Assembly: GCF_003337485.1 (NCBI RefSeq) | Contig: NZ_QPJJ01000017.1 | Span: forward strand, 1 to 64,000 | Origin: Saliterribacillus persicus | Lineage (GTDB): Bacteria; Bacillota; Bacilli; Bacillales; Amphibacillaceae | Length of the DNA stretch: 64,000 nucleotides | Direction: 5' to 3' | Part shown: piece after piece, positions 26,472 to 39,023 of the stretch | Numbering within the stretch: the stretch's first letter is position 1 | Layout of the letters: every line of letters starts with the position of its first letter | Translations under genes and position numbers: made by a program | Notes under the pieces: generated by a model | What the model saw: only the letters and a program-made list of their open reading frames with translations | Told to the model about the DNA's origin: nothing | Database searches by the model: none

Positions 26472-26813
26472 TTATCCCTCCTTCTTTTCTGATACAACCA
26501 CTGTTATATGGCTGGTTCTTTTATTGATTTGTGATGCACGACCTTGTGCACGTGGACGAAATCTTTTTAAAGTAGCACCCTCATTAACGAATGCTTCTGA
26601 AATATATAGATTGTCAATATCCATTTCGTAATTGTGCTCTGCGTTTGCGATAGCAGAATTTAATACTTTTTCCACAACGATTGATGCACCACGTTGTGTA
26701 TGCTTAAGTGTCGCAATTGCTTCTCCAACATTTTTTCCTCTAATTAAATCTACGACTAGACGAACTTTGCGAGGAGCAATACGAACTGATTTAGATACAG
26801 CTTTTGCTTGCAT
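26472..26813 (-). CDS. rplV: 50S ribosomal protein L22
   Basis: L22, 113 residues, with a long beta-hairpin lining the exit tunnel ([20 protein letters not shown]). The hairpin sequence looks wild type, without the deletions that give macrolide resistance in other bacteria. GGAGGTACTCCT-type site upstream; 20 bp after rpsS. Confidence 0.97.
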   Translation of the reverse strand: MQAKAVSKSVRIAPRKVRLVVDLIRGKNVGEAIATLKHTQRGASIVVEKVLNSAIANAEHNYEMDIDNLYISEAFVNEGATLKRFRPRAQGRASQINKRTSHITVVVSEKKEG

Positions 26814-26833
26814 TAGGAGTACCTCCTCTCAAA

Positions 26834-27112
26834 TTAACGTTTTGTTTTCTTGTCGTCTCCAGCATGCCCTCTATAAGTACGCGATGGAGCGAATTCGCCT
26901 AATTTGTGTCCTACCATGTCTTCTGTAACATAGACAGGCACGTGTTTACGACCATCATATACAGCGAATGTATGACCAATGAAGCTAGGGAAAATTGTTG
27001 AACGACGTGACCAAGTTTTAACCACCTGTTTTTTATCGTCTTCATTCAATTTATCTACCTTTTTCAATAAATGATCATCTGCGAAAGGTCCTTTTTTTAA
27101 GCTACGACCCAT
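26834..27112 (-). CDS. rpsS: 30S ribosomal protein S19
   Basis: S19, 92 residues: [40 protein letters not shown] and [20 protein letters not shown]. It pairs with S13 in the 30S head. A GGGAGG site precedes ATG, in a 59-bp gap after rplB. Confidence 0.98.
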   Translation of the reverse strand: MGRSLKKGPFADDHLLKKVDKLNEDDKKQVVKTWSRRSTIFPSFIGHTFAVYDGRKHVPVYVTEDMVGHKLGEFAPSRTYRGHAGDDKKTKR

Positions 27113-27171
27113 AAATATAAGCCTCCCTTCGCGATTGTCAGACGGGCTTTAGTTCCCGTCATGCAATCCCG

Positions 27172-28002
27172 TTATTTTTTACGCTTACGAATAATATATT
27201 TATCTGACGGTTTGTTGCGTTTACGAGTTTTGTAACCAAGTGTAGGTTTGCCCCATGGTGACATTGGTGATTTACGTCCAATTGGTGCACGACCTTCACC
27301 ACCACCGTGTGGGTGATCATTAGGGTTCATAACAGAACCACGAACTGTAGGGCGAATGCCTTTCCAGCGTGAACGACCTGCTTTACCGACTTTGATTAAT
27401 TCATGCTCTAAATTACCAACTTGACCTACTGTAGCACGACAAGTAGATAATACTAGTCTTACTTCACCAGAAGATAAACGTACTAATACGTATTTACCTT
27501 CACGACCAAGGATTTGTGCTTGTGCACCAGCTGAACGAGCCAACTGAGCTCCACGTCCTGGTTTAAGTTCAATGTTGTGAATAATTGTACCAACAGGAAT
27601 GTTGATAAGTGGTAATGCGTTACCTGATTTGATATCAGCATTTGCTCCTGATTCAATATCTTGGCCTACTTGTAAGCCTTTTGGTGCGATGATATAACGT
27701 TTTTCACCATCTGCGTAATGAATTAAAGCGATATTCGCTGAGCGGTTTGGATCATATTCAACTGTAGCAACGCGTCCTGGTATTCCATCTTTGTCACGTT
27801 TAAAGTCGATAATACGATACTTACGCTTATGTCCACCGCCTTGATGACGAACTGTTAATTTACCTTGATTATTACGTCCACCACGTTTGCTTAATGGAGC
27901 AAGTAAAGATTTTTCAGGTACATTTGTTGTAATGTCAGCAAAATCTGAACTAGTCATTCCTCTACGTCCATTTGTGGTTGGTTTGTACTTTTTAATCGCC
28001 AT
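27172..28002 (-). CDS. rplB: 50S ribosomal protein L2
   Basis: L2, 276 residues, needed for subunit joining and peptidyl-transferase structure. [20 protein letters not shown] at the start and the conserved C-terminal [19 protein letters not shown] carrying the key His. AAGGAGGG precedes ATG. Confidence 0.98.
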   Translation of the reverse strand: MAIKKYKPTTNGRRGMTSSDFADITTNVPEKSLLAPLSKRGGRNNQGKLTVRHQGGGHKRKYRIIDFKRDKDGIPGRVATVEYDPNRSANIALIHYADGEKRYIIAPKGLQVGQDIESGANADIKSGNALPLINIPVGTIIHNIELKPGRGAQLARSAGAQAQILGREGKYVLVRLSSGEVRLVLSTCRATVGQVGNLEHELIKVGKAGRSRWKGIRPTVRGSVMNPNDHPHGGGEGRAPIGRKSPMSPWGKPTLGYKTRKRNKPSDKYIIRKRKK

Positions 28003-28030
28003 CTGATTTCCCTCCTTCTGTGATTAGATT

Positions 28031-28321
28031 TTATAAACTTTCAAAGAAATCGAGTTCTTTACTATCATTTGATAGTTGTACAATAGCTTTTTTACGATTC
28101 GGACGATATCCGCCGTAACGACCCATGCGCTTGAATTTACCTTTTTTGTTAATCGTATTTACATTGATAACTTTTACACCAAAGATAACTTCGATTGCGT
28201 CTTTAATTTCTGTTTTGTTTGCCTTTTTGCTTACTTCGAACGTATATTTCTTTTCTGCCATTAAATCTGCAGAGTGTTCTGTAATGATTGGGCGCTTAAT
28301 AATATCACGTGGTTCCTTCAT
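28031..28321 (-). CDS. rplW: 50S ribosomal protein L23
   Basis: L23, 96 residues, docking site for trigger factor and SRP at the tunnel exit. [24 protein letters not shown] (read in parts) and [15 protein letters not shown] are the family motifs. Its ATG overlaps the rplD stop by one base, so the two are coupled. Confidence 0.97.
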   Translation of the reverse strand: MKEPRDIIKRPIITEHSADLMAEKKYTFEVSKKANKTEIKDAIEVIFGVKVINVNTINKKGKFKRMGRYGGYRPNRKKAIVQLSNDSKELDFFESL

Positions 28322-28944
28322 TATGCAAGCACCTCCCCTGCTTTTTCAGCTGCTTCTTTCGTTAAGATCAGCTTGTCATGCGTAAGCAAGTCTAGTACAT
28401 TAACTTCGCTTACGGTTAATACTTTAACGTTCTTTAAATTGTTAGCTGAACGAGCTACTACATCGTCTACATCAGCAGTAACAATTAATGCTTTTCTATC
28501 TACATTTAATGATGATAAAAGAGCAATAACATCTTTTGTCTTTGGCTTTTCAAAAGTAAGAGATTCTAACACAACTAAGCTATCATCTTTTAATTTAGAT
28601 GAAAAAGCAGATTTAAGTGCTAGTCTACGAACTTTCTTTGGTAATTTGTAGCTATAGCTACGTGGTGTTGGACCAAATACTGTTCCACCACCTACCCATT
28701 GTGGTGAGCGTATAGAACCTTGACGCGCACGTCCAGTTCCTTTTTGACGCCATGGTTTACGACCTCCGCCGCGTACATCTGAGCGATTTTTAACAGCATG
28801 CGTTCCTTGACGTAAAGAAGCGCGTTGCATTACTACTGCATCGTGTAATACGTGCTCGTTTGGCTCAATGCCGAAAACTGCATCGTTTAATTCCACATCA
28901 CCTACTTGTGATCCGCTTTGGTTGAATAGTGCTACTTTAGGCAT
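28321..28944 (-). CDS. rplD: 50S ribosomal protein L4
   Basis: L4, 207 residues from [15 protein letters not shown]. The tunnel loop [19 protein letters not shown] looks wild type (no macrolide-resistance change). L4 controls the S10 operon in E. coli; in Bacillus that role is not established. GGGAGG lies seven bases before ATG, which gives the B. subtilis length. Confidence 0.98.
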   Translation of the reverse strand: MPKVALFNQSGSQVGDVELNDAVFGIEPNEHVLHDAVVMQRASLRQGTHAVKNRSDVRGGGRKPWRQKGTGRARQGSIRSPQWVGGGTVFGPTPRSYSYKLPKKVRRLALKSAFSSKLKDDSLVVLESLTFEKPKTKDVIALLSSLNVDRKALIVTADVDDVVARSANNLKNVKVLTVSEVNVLDLLTHDKLILTKEAAEKAGEVLA

Positions 28945-28969
28945 GACATATCCTCCCTTCAATCAATTA

Positions 28970-29599
28970 TTAGTTAGCCTTTATTGCACTCGCTATTTTT
29001 ACGAATGATTTTTTTGGACCTGGAACATTCCCTTTAATTAGAAGTAAGTTGCGCTCTGCGTCAACTTTTACTACTTCAAGGTTTTGGATAGTGATTTGCT
29101 CTCCACCCATTTGTCCTGGTAAGTTTTTACCTTTAAATACACGCATTGGATCAATTGGACCCATTGTACCAGGTCTTCTATGATATCTAGAACCGTGTGT
29201 CATTGGTCCGCGAGATTGGTTGTGACGTTTGATTGCGCCTTGGAAACCTTTCCCTTTAGAAGTACCAGTTACATCAATTATGTCTCCTGCTTGAAAAATC
29301 TCAACGTTCACTTCTTGACCTACTTCATAATCGTCAAGGTTAACGTCACGGATTTCACGAACGAAGCGCTTAGGAGTTGTACTAGCTTTTGCAGCATGCC
29401 CTTTTTGAGGCTTATTCGCACGAACTTCTTTCTGATCACTAAAACCAATTTGAATTGCTTCATAGCCATCATTTTCGCTTGTTCTTTTTTGTAGAACGAT
29501 ATTAGGTTCTGCTTCTACGACTGTTACCGGAATTAATTCTCCATTTTCTGAAAACAATTGCGTCATGCCGACTTTGCGACCTAAGATTCCTTTCGCCAT
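28970..29599 (-). CDS. rplC: 50S ribosomal protein L3
   Basis: L3, 209 residues: [24 protein letters not shown]-type loop [20 protein letters not shown] near the peptidyl-transferase centre, and [19 protein letters not shown]. Starts assembly together with L24. AGGAGGTG precedes ATG. Confidence 0.98.
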   Translation of the reverse strand: MAKGILGRKVGMTQLFSENGELIPVTVVEAEPNIVLQKRTSENDGYEAIQIGFSDQKEVRANKPQKGHAAKASTTPKRFVREIRDVNLDDYEVGQEVNVEIFQAGDIIDVTGTSKGKGFQGAIKRHNQSRGPMTHGSRYHRRPGTMGPIDPMRVFKGKNLPGQMGGEQITIQNLEVVKVDAERNLLLIKGNVPGPKKSFVKIASAIKAN

Positions 29600-29625
29600 C
29601 CGTTACACCTCCTAAAAAATATATA

Positions 29626-30070
<445 letters not shown>

Positions 30071-30099
30071 ATTATATATAAGAAATTACGTGATTGCAA
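30071..30099 (-). promoter_or_regulatory. sigma-A promoter of the S10-spc-alpha operon
   Basis: TTGCAA at 30099-30094, a 17-bp spacer and a consensus TATAAT at 30076-30071 on the minus strand. The remaining 200 bp up to the tuf terminator show nothing else. Confidence 0.8.
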
Positions 30100-30303
30100 G
30101 CCTTTTTAGCTCTTTTTTAAAATTTTTATAGCATTTTTATTTGTAGCGTTTATCAATCTAATTATTTTGACTAGGTTAGCCTATTATATAGACTTTCATT
30201 TTTCTTCAATTTCTTATTCTATCACTATTTCCATTTTATATAATTCTCAAAATGAAGTGTCAGACTTCTGCATAGCTTTTTATAATGACTTAATAACCAA
30301 TAA

Positions 30304-30337
30304 AAAGATCAGGTAACATAGAAGCTACCTGATCTTT
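30304..30337 (-). terminator. terminator after tuf
   Basis: A 12-bp perfect stem AAAGATCAGGTA/TACCTGATCTTT with a ten-base loop, followed by Ts on the minus strand, 25 bp after the tuf stop. Confidence 0.85.
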
Positions 30338-30361
30338 GATTTCATTTAAAGTTGCGGTGTA

Positions 30362-31552
30362 TTACTTAGTAATGTTTGCTACTACACCAGCACCAACAGT
30401 ACGTCCACCTTCACGGATTGAGAATTTAGTTCCATCTTCAATCGCGATTGGTGAAATAAGTTCTACTGTCATTTCAATGTTATCTCCAGGCATAACCATT
30501 TCTACGCCTTCAGGAAGTTCGATAACACCAGTTACGTCCGTTGTACGGAAGTAAAACTGTGGACGGTAGTTAGAGAAGAATGGAGTATGACGTCCACCTT
30601 CTTCTTTTGATAATACATAAACTTCAGCTTTGAAGTTTGTGTGTGGAGTAATTGTACCAGGCTTAGCTAGTACTTGACCACGGTTGATGTCTTCACGAGC
30701 AACCCCACGAAGTAGAGCACCAATGTTGTCACCAGCTTCAGCATAGTCAAGAAGCTTACGGAACATTTCTACTCCTGTAACAGTTGTTTTAGAAGCCGAT
30801 TCTGCAAGACCAATGATTTCAATTTCATCCCCAACTTTTACTACACCACGCTCAACACGTCCTGTAGCAACAGTTCCACGTCCAGTGATTGAGAATACGT
30901 CCTCAACTGGCATCATGAATGGTTTTTCAGTGTCACGATCTGGTCTAGGGATATACTCATCAACAGCAGTCATAAGTTCGAAGATAGCATTTACATACTC
31001 TTCGTCTCCTTCTAGTGCTTTAAGAGCTGAACCTTTGATAACTGGTACGTCATCACCAGGGAAGTCGTACTCAGAAAGAAGGTCACGAACTTCCATTTCT
31101 ACTAACTCAAGAAGTTCTTCGTCATCCACCATGTCACATTTGTTAAGGAATACTACGATTGCAGGTACCCCTACTTGACGTGATAAAAGGATGTGCTCAC
31201 GAGTTTGTGGCATTGGGCCATCAGCAGCAGATACTACTAGGATAGCTCCATCCATTTGTGCAGCACCAGTGATCATGTTCTTAACATAGTCAGCGTGTCC
31301 TGGGCAATCTACGTGTGCATAGTGACGATTGTCAGTTTCATACTCAACGTGTGCAGTAGAGATTGTGATTCCACGTTCTCTTTCTTCAGGAGCACCATCG
31401 ATTTGATCATACGCGCGTGCTTCCCCTCTGCCATATTTGTTGAATAATACGTTTGTAATTGCAGCTGTTAATGTTGTTTTACCATGGTCAACGTGTCCAA
31501 TTGTACCAATATTAACGTGGTCTTTTGAACGGTCGAATTTTTCTTTACCCAT
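30362..31552 (-). CDS. tuf: elongation factor Tu
   Basis: EF-Tu, 396 residues, delivers aminoacyl-tRNA as a GTP complex. G1 [10 protein letters not shown] (about 18-27), the switch I Thr in [31 protein letters not shown] (about 136-139) and GSALKALEG are all present, followed by the two beta-barrel domains. AGGAGGAAATATAA precedes ATG. It is the last gene of the str cluster but has its own upstream promoter, allowing extra expression. Confidence 0.99.
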   Translation of the reverse strand: MGKEKFDRSKDHVNIGTIGHVDHGKTTLTAAITNVLFNKYGRGEARAYDQIDGAPEERERGITISTAHVEYETDNRHYAHVDCPGHADYVKNMITGAAQMDGAILVVSAADGPMPQTREHILLSRQVGVPAIVVFLNKCDMVDDEELLELVEMEVRDLLSEYDFPGDDVPVIKGSALKALEGDEEYVNAIFELMTAVDEYIPRPDRDTEKPFMMPVEDVFSITGRGTVATGRVERGVVKVGDEIEIIGLAESASKTTVTGVEMFRKLLDYAEAGDNIGALLRGVAREDINRGQVLAKPGTITPHTNFKAEVYVLSKEEGGRHTPFFSNYRPQFYFRTTDVTGVIELPEGVEMVMPGDNIEMTVELISPIAIEDGTKFSIREGGRTVGAGVVANITK

Positions 31553-31641
31553 TTATATTTCCTCCTTTATTTGTGTTAAGTTTTTATATTCCAAGTATTG
31601 CCTGCTTAGAAGATTTAACTCATTCTAAGCCTACAATACAA

Positions 31642-31670
31642 GTTATACTTTAGATTGCGAAAAAAATCAA
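31642..31670 (-). promoter_or_regulatory. promoter of tuf in the fusA-tuf gap
   Basis: TTGATT at 31670-31665, a 17-bp spacer and TATAAC at 31647-31642. A perfect seven-bp hairpin GCTTAGA/TCTAAGC (about 31637-31614) follows in the leader. Confidence 0.6.
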
Positions 31671-33749
31671 TTATTCGCCAGCGTTTTTCTTAATAATTTC
31701 TTCAGAAATACTTTTCGGTACTTCTTCATAGTGATCAAAGTGCATTGTGTATACACCACGCCCTTGTGTGTTAGAACGTAACGCAGTTGCATAACCAAAC
31801 ATTTCAGCTAGTGGCACAAATGATTTAACTACTTGTGCATTTCCACGAGCTTCCATACCTTCTACACGACCACGTCTAGATGTAACATCACCCATAATAT
31901 CTCCCATGTATTCTTCAGGTATAACAATTTCTACCTTCATCATAGGTTCTAAGATTACTGGGCTACACTTGTTTTTCGCTGATTTAAGAGCCATAGATGC
32001 AGCTACTCTAAATGCAGTTTCGTTTGAATCGACATCGTGATAGCTTCCATCATAAAGCGTCGCCTTCACATCGATTAACGGATAACCTGCTAATACACCA
32101 TTTTGTAAAGAGTCTCTAATTCCAGCTTCTACAGATGGAATATATTCACGAGGAACAACCCCACCAACAATTTTATTAACAAATTCATATCCAGCGCCCT
32201 CTTCGTTTGGCTCAAATTTCACCCAAACGTGACCATATTGTCCACGACCACCAGATTGACGAACGAATTTACCTTCAACTTCAGCTGAACCACGGAAAGT
32301 TTCACGATAAGATACTTGAGGAGCACCTACATTCGCTTCTACTTTAAATTCACGTCTCATACGGTCAACAATGATATCAAGGTGTAATTCACCCATACCA
32401 GAGATGATCGTTTGACCAGTTTCTTGGTTCGTTTCAGTTTTAAAGGTTGGATCTTCTTCTGCAAGTTTACCAAGTGCAATCGCCATTTTATCTTGATCGG
32501 CTTTTGACTTAGGTTCAATTGCTACTGAGATAACCGGATCTGGGAATTCCATTGACTCAAGAATTACTAGATTCTTTTCGTCACAAAGTGTATCCCCTGT
32601 GCTCGTATCTTTTAAGCCAACCGCACCAGCGATATCCCCTGAATAAACAGTAGAGATCTCTTGACGAGAGTTAGCATGCATTTGCAAGATACGACCAACA
32701 CGTTCACGCTTATCTTTTGTTGAGTTTTTAACGTAAGAACCGGCATTAAGTGTACCAGAATAAACGCGGAAGAATGTAAGTTTACCAACAAATGGGTCAG
32801 TGGCAACCTTAAATGCTAATGCAGAGAAAGGCTCACTATCATCTGATTTACGGATTACTTTTTCTTCTGTTTGTGGCACAATACCTTCGATTGGTGGTAC
32901 GTCAGTCGGTGCTGGTAAGTAATCTACTACACCATCAATTAATAATTGAACACCTTTGTTTTTAAAAGCAGAACCACAGAATACTGGGTAGAATTCAACG
33001 CTTAAAGTTGCTGTACGAACAGCTTGTTTAAGTTCATCGTTTGAAATTTCTTCCCCTTCTAAGTAACGCATCATTAGATCTTCATCTAATTCTGAAACTG
33101 CTTCTACTAATTTTGTGCGATATTCTTCTGCTTGAGCTTTATATTCTTCAGGAATCGGCTTAGCTTCAGCACGAGTTCCTAAATCATCTAAATAGAAGAA
33201 AGCTTCCATATTGATAAGATCAATGATACCTTCAAAATCATCTTCAGCACCGATTGGAAGTTGTACTGGATGAGCATTTGCTCCAAGTCTATCTCCAAGC
33301 GTACCTACTGAATAAATGAAGTCAGCACCGATTTTATCCATTTTGTTTACAAATACAACACGAGGAACCCCGTAAGTTGTAGCTTGACGCCAAACAGTTT
33401 CTGTTTGTGGTTCTACACCAGATTGTGCATCTAATACTGCAACCGCACCATCTAATACACGTAATGAACGCTCAACTTCTACTGTGAAGTCTACGTGTCC
33501 TGGTGTATCGATAATGTTAATACGGTGACCCTTCCATTGTGCAGTTGTTGCTGCAGAAGTGATCGTAATCCCGCGCTCTTGTTCTTGTTCCATCCAGTCC
33601 ATCTGTGAAGCACCTTCGTGTGTTTCACCAATTTTGTGGATTCTTCCTGTATAAAAAAGAATACGCTCTGTACATGTTGTTTTACCAGCATCAATGTGTG
33701 CCATGATACCAATATTACGTGTATTCTCCAAGGAGAACTCTCTAGCCAT
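31671..33749 (-). CDS. fusA: elongation factor G
   Basis: EF-G, 692 residues, the B. subtilis length. It drives translocation and, with RRF, ribosome recycling. G1 AHIDAGKTT (about 17-25), [17 protein letters not shown], then domains II-V including the domain IV loop and [14 protein letters not shown] near the end. I use the ATG giving [10 protein letters not shown], eight bases after GGAG. In the conserved order rpsL-rpsG-fusA-tuf. Confidence 0.98.
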   Translation of the reverse strand: MAREFSLENTRNIGIMAHIDAGKTTCTERILFYTGRIHKIGETHEGASQMDWMEQEQERGITITSAATTAQWKGHRINIIDTPGHVDFTVEVERSLRVLDGAVAVLDAQSGVEPQTETVWRQATTYGVPRVVFVNKMDKIGADFIYSVGTLGDRLGANAHPVQLPIGAEDDFEGIIDLINMEAFFYLDDLGTRAEAKPIPEEYKAQAEEYRTKLVEAVSELDEDLMMRYLEGEEISNDELKQAVRTATLSVEFYPVFCGSAFKNKGVQLLIDGVVDYLPAPTDVPPIEGIVPQTEEKVIRKSDDSEPFSALAFKVATDPFVGKLTFFRVYSGTLNAGSYVKNSTKDKRERVGRILQMHANSRQEISTVYSGDIAGAVGLKDTSTGDTLCDEKNLVILESMEFPDPVISVAIEPKSKADQDKMAIALGKLAEEDPTFKTETNQETGQTIISGMGELHLDIIVDRMRREFKVEANVGAPQVSYRETFRGSAEVEGKFVRQSGGRGQYGHVWVKFEPNEEGAGYEFVNKIVGGVVPREYIPSVEAGIRDSLQNGVLAGYPLIDVKATLYDGSYHDVDSNETAFRVAASMALKSAKNKCSPVILEPMMKVEIVIPEEYMGDIMGDVTSRRGRVEGMEARGNAQVVKSFVPLAEMFGYATALRSNTQGRGVYTMHFDHYEEVPKSISEEIIKKNAGE

Positions 33750-33785
33750 GAACATTTCTCCTTCCTAATTAAAGTAGTTTGTTTA

Positions 33786-34256
33786 TTACCAACGATAGTG
33801 TGCGAATGCTTTGTTAGCTTCAGCCATTTTATGCATTTCTTCACGTTTCTTCACTGATGCACCAGTGTTGTTAGATGCATCTAAAATTTCATTTGCTAAT
33901 CGCTCTTCCATTGTTTTCTCTCCACGAAGACGTGAATAGTTAACAATGTAGCGTAAACCTAATGCTTGACGTCTTTCTGGACGTACTTCAACCGGTACTT
34001 GGTAGTTAGAACCACCAACACGACGAGCACGAACTTCAAGAACAGGCATTACGTTCTTCATAGCTTGTTCAAATACTTCCATAGAGTTTTGTCCACTACG
34101 TTCTTGAACAAGTTCAAACGCACTATAAAGAATTTTTTGTGCTATCCCTCTTTTTCCATCCACCATAATTTGGTTGATTAGACGAGTTACAAGCTTTGAA
34201 TTATATAACGGATCTGGTAAGACATCACGTTTTACTACTGGACCTTTACGTGGCAT
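33786..34256 (-). CDS. rpsG: 30S ribosomal protein S7
   Basis: S7, 156 residues from [16 protein letters not shown], a primary 16S-binding protein of the 30S head and E-site. [19 protein letters not shown] and the end FAHYRW are diagnostic. GGAGGGGGACAT site; 36 bp before rpsL's end. Length equals B. subtilis S7. Confidence 0.98.
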   Translation of the reverse strand: MPRKGPVVKRDVLPDPLYNSKLVTRLINQIMVDGKRGIAQKILYSAFELVQERSGQNSMEVFEQAMKNVMPVLEVRARRVGGSNYQVPVEVRPERRQALGLRYIVNYSRLRGEKTMEERLANEILDASNNTGASVKKREEMHKMAEANKAFAHYRW

Positions 34257-34292
34257 ATGTCCCCCTCCTTTCACTCAAGATGAGTTTCTCAT

Positions 34293-34709
34293 TTATTTTT
34301 GTTTTGGTTTTTTCGCACCATATTTTGAACGACCTTGCATACGACCTTCTACTCCAGAAGTATCTAATGCACCACGTACGATATGATAACGCACACCAGG
34401 TAAATCCTTTACACGTCCTCCACGGATAAGTACAACACTGTGTTCTTGAAGGTTGTGACCAATCCCAGGGATATATGCAGTTACCTCGATTTGGTTAGAT
34501 AAACGAACACGCGCATACTTACGTAATGCTGAGTTCGGTTTCTTTGGAGTTAAAGTACCTACACGTGTACATACACCACGTTTTTGTGGAGATGATTGAT
34601 TGGTAAGTGACTTTTTAAAGCTGTTATAACCTTTGTTTAATGCAGGTGAGTCAGATTTTCTACCTTTACTTACACGACCTTTACGCACTAATTGATTAAT
34701 AGTTGGCAT
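34293..34709 (-). CDS. rpsL: 30S ribosomal protein S12
   Basis: S12, 138 residues from [12 protein letters not shown]. The decoding-centre loops read [15 protein letters not shown] and [17 protein letters not shown]. The lysines whose change gives streptomycin resistance are present, so the allele looks streptomycin-sensitive. AGAGGAGG precedes ATG; a longer in-frame stretch upstream is the leader. Confidence 0.98.
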   Translation of the reverse strand: MPTINQLVRKGRVSKGRKSDSPALNKGYNSFKKSLTNQSSPQKRGVCTRVGTLTPKKPNSALRKYARVRLSNQIEVTAYIPGIGHNLQEHSVVLIRGGRVKDLPGVRYHIVRGALDTSGVEGRMQGRSKYGAKKPKQK

Positions 34710-34817
34710 CTTGTTTCCTCCTCTCTTTTCTACTGTTTTGTAATACCACATATCCAGGTGGTTCATAATTAGGCAAAAAACAAAGTCTTCGTAAATGAAT
34801 ATTCATTCACCAAAACT

Positions 34818-35069
34818 TTATAGCTTAATCGCCACCGCCGCAGCACCAACATCTATTCCGCATGCTTCCCCTAGTCGCTTCATAGAATCGACTTCGGTAC
34901 ATGGAATATCTAAGTCATTTGCTACTTGCGATACTTTGCTCGTAATATGCAAAGCTGCGTCACTAGCAATAATTACTTCTTTTACCTCACCATTTCTCAT
35001 GGCTTTTAATGTTTGTTTGGTTCCGATTATCAGTTGGCTACTAACCTCTGATACTTTATCATAAGACAT
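34818..35069 (-). CDS. rplGB: L7Ae-family K-turn-binding protein YbxF
   Basis: An 83-residue L7Ae/L30e-type protein. [36 protein letters not shown] and [16 protein letters not shown] are typical. The family binds kink-turn RNAs; B. subtilis YbxF is reported to bind K-turns and ribosomes, with no essential role known. GGAGG lies eight bases before the ATG; an in-frame TTG further up overlaps that site and is rejected. It sits between rpoC and rpsL, as in Bacillus. Confidence 0.92.
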   Translation of the reverse strand: MSYDKVSEVSSQLIIGTKQTLKAMRNGEVKEVIIASDAALHITSKVSQVANDLDIPCTEVDSMKRLGEACGIDVGAAAVAIKL

Positions 35070-35099
35070 CTTCATATCCTCCAAAGCACCAAGGATAAC

Positions 35100-35193
35100 G
35101 GAAGCACCTTAAATATACTATCATCCATAAAAATTAATGTCAACTTAAATTTGTATGTTTCATCAATTTTTCTAACAGCATATAGGTGCTTCC
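35100..35193. repeat. 10-bp inverted repeat flanking the str promoter
   Basis: GGAAGCACCT at 35100-35109 and AGGTGCTTCC at 35184-35193 are exact inverted copies, 74 bp apart, on either side of the rplGB promoter. Only RNA reading through from rpoC would contain both arms. Confidence 0.6.
35115..35143 (-). promoter_or_regulatory. sigma-A promoter of rplGB-rpsL-rpsG-fusA
   Basis: A consensus TTGACA at 35143-35138, a 17-bp spacer and TAGTAT at 35120-35115 on the minus strand, about 45 bp upstream of the rplGB start. Confidence 0.75.
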
Positions 35194-35247
35194 AGTCTTT
35201 TCCCTTGACCTTGTTTTTAAAAGCACTCTTGAATTTTTTAAGCTAGC

Positions 35248-35279
35248 AGAAGGAAGGAGACTTAAATCTTCTCCCTTCT
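35248..35279 (-). terminator. possible terminator or attenuator after rpoC
   Basis: On the minus strand AGAAGGGAGAAGA pairs with TCTCCTTCCTTCT (one G-U, one mismatch) around six bases, 23 bp after the rpoC stop. There is no clear T run, so termination may be partial. Confidence 0.4.
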
Positions 35280-35301
35280 TTTATGCTTTATTTTACAGAA
35301 G

Positions 35302-38300
35302 TTATTGTGGTAATTCTTCTGTGAAAGTTTCCTCGACTACTTTTGGATCTTCAGCAAGCTCTGCTTTAATTTTACGATAACGCTGCATGCCTGTTCCAGC
35401 TGGAACTAACTTACCGATAATTACATTTTCCTTGAGTCCTAGAAGCTCATCACGCTTACCTTTAATTGCTGCATCTGTCAATACTCTTGTAGTTTCTTGG
35501 AACGAAGCAGCAGATAAGAATGAATCTGTTTCTAGAGATGCCTTTGTAATACCCAAGAGAACTGGTCTTCCAACTGCCGGTTGACCCGCTTTGTGTAATA
35601 CGCGGCTGTTTGCTTCTTTGAATTGGTGAATCTCAAGTAAGGAGCCTGGTAATACTTCTGTATCTCCAGCATCAGCAACACGTACTTTACGAAGCATTTG
35701 TCTTACCATTACTTCTACGTGCTTATCACCAATTTCTACCCCTTGCATACGGTAAACTTTTTGTACCTCTTTTAGAAGGTATGATTGAACACCGTCAATT
35801 CCTTTGATTTTCAACAATTCTTTTGGATCAATCGAACCTTCTGTTAATGGTTCACCTGATTCTATTGAATCGCCAATCGCCACTTTTAAGCGAGCGCCGT
35901 ATGGTGCAGTATAGGTTCTAGACTCTACTTCACCTTGCACAACAATCTCTTGCTTATCTTTGACTTCACTTATATCTTGCACTGTACCGTGTAACTCAGA
36001 AATTACAGCCTGACCCTTTGGATTTCTCGCTTCGAATATTTCCTGAATACGAGGTAAACCTTGGGTAATATCACTACCTGCAACCCCACCAGTGTGGAAA
36101 GTACGCATCGTTAACTGTGTACCTGGTTCACCGATTGATTGTGCAGCAATAATACCTACTGCTTCACCAACCTCAACCTCTTGCCCTGTAGCTAAGTTAC
36201 GACCATAACATTTTTTACAAGCACCGTGCTTCGTATTACATGTAAATACTGTACGGATTAACACTTCTTCAATACCTGATTCAATGATTACTTTAGCGAT
36301 ATCTTCATAAATCACTTCATTTTTAGCGATAATTAACTCGCCTGTTTCCGGATGAAGTATATCTTGGAAAGCAGTACGACCTATTAATCGATCAATTAAT
36401 GGTTCGATTAATTCACTACCTTCTGTAATAGCCGTTACAGTTAGTCCTCGGTCTGTTCCGCAATCTTCTTCACGAATAATAACATCCTGTGCTACGTCTA
36501 CTAGACGACGAGTTAGGTAACCAGAGTCTGCCGTTTTCAGTGCGGTATCGGCAAGACCTTTACGTGCACCGTGTGTTGAAATAAAGTATTCTAATACGGT
36601 TAAACCTTCACGGAAGCTTGATTTAATCGGTAATTCGATAATTCGACCAGCCGGGTTGGCCATCAAACCACGCATACCAGCAAGCTGTGTAAAGTTAGAT
36701 GCGTTACCACGAGCACCAGAATCACTCATCATAAAGATAGGGTTACGAGGATTTAGTGTTTTCATTAGTTTTTCTTGGATAACATCTTTACACTGTGACC
36801 AAATTGCAATAACACGATCGTAACGCTCTTCATCCGTGATTAGACCACGTCTAAATTGTTTAAGAACTTTATCAACCCTGTCTTGCGCTTCTTCAAGAAT
36901 TTTTTCCTTCTCAGCTAATACAACAATATCGGATACACCAACAGTGATACCAGCTTTTGTTGAATAAGCAAAGCCTAAATCCTTCATACGGTCAAGCATT
37001 TTAGATGTTTCACTAATTTTAAATCGTTTAAATACTTCTGCAATAATATCTCCGAGAATACCTTTTTTGAAAGGTTGGATGATTTCGCGCTTAGCGATTT
37101 CTTCCTTAACATTTGCACCTTTTTCAATAAAGTATTTCTCTGGTGTTGCTACTTCTAAATTTTGTTGCGTAGGTTCATTCAGATATGGGAATGAATCTGG
37201 CAGCATATCATTAAAAATTAATTTACCAACTGTTGTTAGTAGTAATTTCTCATTTTGTTCTTTTGTAAATGTCGCTTTATTTAATGAACTAGTTTGCACT
37301 GCGACTCTTGTATGCAGGTGCACATAGCCATTTTGGTAAGCAAGAATTGCTTCATTTAAATCTTTCACAGCTATACCTTCACCAATCGCGTTTTCACGCT
37401 CCATCGTAACATAGTAGTTACCTAACACCATATCCTGTGAAGGTGTTACTACTGGTTTACCATCTTTTGGATTCAATATATTTTGTGCAGCAAGCATTAG
37501 TATTCGTGCTTCTGCTTGTGCTTCTGCTGATAACGGAACGTGCACAGCCATTTGGTCACCATCAAAGTCAGCGTTATATGCTGTACATACTAATGGGTGT
37601 AAACGGATGGCGCGACCTTCTACTAATGTAGGTTCGAAAGCTTGAATTCCTAAACGGTGTAAAGTTGGTGCACGGTTAAGTAAAACCGGGTGCTCCTTAA
37701 TTACATGTTCAAGTACGTCCCAAACTTCAGAATGTAGACGTTCAATCTTACGTTTAGCTGATTTAATATTATGTGCTAAACCGCGTTCTACTAATTCCTT
37801 CATAATAAATGGTTTAAAAAGCTCCACTGCCATTTCTTTTGGTAAACCACACTGATACATTTTTAGGTGCGGCCCAACAACGATAACCGAACGACCAGAA
37901 TAGTCTACACGTTTACCAAGTAAGTTTTGACGGAAACGACCTTGTTTCCCTTTAAGCATGTGTGATAAAGATTTTAATGGGCGATTACCAGGACCCGTTA
38001 CAGGGCGACCACGTCTACCGTTATCAATAAGCGCATCTACCGCTTCTTGTAACATACGCTTTTCGTTTTGAACGATTATGCTCGGTGCACCTAGATCTAA
38101 TAATCTTTTTAAACGGTTGTTACGGTTTATAACCCGACGATATAAGTCATTTAAATCAGAGGTAGCAAAACGTCCACCATCTAATTGAACCATAGGGCGC
38201 AATTCTGGAGGAATGATCGGAAGTACATCCATAATCATCCAATCGGTATGATTACCTGAATTACGGAATGCTTCAATAACTTCTAGACGCTTGATCGCTC

Positions 38301-38913
38301 TTGTTCTACGTTGACCTTGTGCAGACTTTAATTCTTCTCTTAAAGCCTCCACTTCTTTTTCAAGATCTATATCTTGAAGAAGTTTTTTGATCGCTTCTGC
38401 ACCCATCGCTGCATGGAACGATTTACCGTATTTATCACGGTAGGCACGATATTCTTTTTCAGATAATAGTTGCTTCTTCTCTAATGCTGTATTACCTGGA
38501 TCAGTAACAATATAAGCAGCGAAGTAAATAACTTCTTCTAATGCTCTTGGAGACATGTCTAGCACAAGCCCCATTCTGCTTGGAATACCTTTGAAATACC
38601 AGATATGAGAAACAGGGGCTGCAAGTTCAATGTGACCCATGCGCTCACGACGCACTTTCGCTTTTGTCACTTCTACCCCACATCGATCACAAACAACGCC
38701 TTTATAACGGACACGTTTGTACTTTCCACAATGACATTCCCAATCTTTTTGCGGACCAAAGATTCTTTCACAAAATAGCCCATCTTTTTCAGGTTTCAAT
38801 GTACGATAATTAATTGTTTCAGGTTTTTTCACTTCACCAAAGGACCAAGAACGAATCTTCTCTGGCGACGCTAAGCCTATTTTCATATATTCAAAATTAT
38901 TTACATCTAACAA
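35302..38913 (-). CDS. rpoC: DNA-directed RNA polymerase subunit beta'
   Basis: 1203 residues. Near the N terminus is the zinc site [20 protein letters not shown] (about 60-79). The catalytic [12 protein letters not shown], with three Asp for Mg2+, lies near residue 450. Later come the bridge helix/trigger loop region ([11 protein letters not shown]) and a second Cys cluster ([13 protein letters not shown]). The start is TTG, as in B. subtilis rpoC, with AGGGAGG seven bases upstream. It is 110 bp downstream of rpoB and shares its transcript. Confidence 0.99.
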   Translation of the reverse strand: MLDVNNFEYMKIGLASPEKIRSWSFGEVKKPETINYRTLKPEKDGLFCERIFGPQKDWECHCGKYKRVRYKGVVCDRCGVEVTKAKVRRERMGHIELAAPVSHIWYFKGIPSRMGLVLDMSPRALEEVIYFAAYIVTDPGNTALEKKQLLSEKEYRAYRDKYGKSFHAAMGAEAIKKLLQDIDLEKEVEALREELKSAQGQRRTRAIKRLEVIEAFRNSGNHTDWMIMDVLPIIPPELRPMVQLDGGRFATSDLNDLYRRVINRNNRLKRLLDLGAPSIIVQNEKRMLQEAVDALIDNGRRGRPVTGPGNRPLKSLSHMLKGKQGRFRQNLLGKRVDYSGRSVIVVGPHLKMYQCGLPKEMAVELFKPFIMKELVERGLAHNIKSAKRKIERLHSEVWDVLEHVIKEHPVLLNRAPTLHRLGIQAFEPTLVEGRAIRLHPLVCTAYNADFDGDQMAVHVPLSAEAQAEARILMLAAQNILNPKDGKPVVTPSQDMVLGNYYVTMERENAIGEGIAVKDLNEAILAYQNGYVHLHTRVAVQTSSLNKATFTKEQNEKLLLTTVGKLIFNDMLPDSFPYLNEPTQQNLEVATPEKYFIEKGANVKEEIAKREIIQPFKKGILGDIIAEVFKRFKISETSKMLDRMKDLGFAYSTKAGITVGVSDIVVLAEKEKILEEAQDRVDKVLKQFRRGLITDEERYDRVIAIWSQCKDVIQEKLMKTLNPRNPIFMMSDSGARGNASNFTQLAGMRGLMANPAGRIIELPIKSSFREGLTVLEYFISTHGARKGLADTALKTADSGYLTRRLVDVAQDVIIREEDCGTDRGLTVTAITEGSELIEPLIDRLIGRTAFQDILHPETGELIIAKNEVIYEDIAKVIIESGIEEVLIRTVFTCNTKHGACKKCYGRNLATGQEVEVGEAVGIIAAQSIGEPGTQLTMRTFHTGGVAGSDITQGLPRIQEIFEARNPKGQAVISELHGTVQDISEVKDKQEIVVQGEVESRTYTAPYGARLKVAIGDSIESGEPLTEGSIDPKELLKIKGIDGVQSYLLKEVQKVYRMQGVEIGDKHVEVMVRQMLRKVRVADAGDTEVLPGSLLEIHQFKEANSRVLHKAGQPAVGRPVLLGITKASLETDSFLSAASFQETTRVLTDAAIKGKRDELLGLKENVIIGKLVPAGTGMQRYRKIKAELAEDPKVVEETFTEELPQ

Positions 38914-39023
38914 GGGGCTTACCTCCCTTTTAGTCTTTTGGTTTAAGCCATTAAAGTGTTGGGATCGGCGTAGTATTTACACACTACGCCTCCTCCACAT
39001 TTATTTCATTATAAAAATTGTCG

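Noticed and set aside
34793-34806. Palindrome AATGAATATTCATT downstream of rplGB
   Set aside because: Short, AT-only palindrome without a T run. Likely chance in AT-rich DNA; not strong enough for an operator call.
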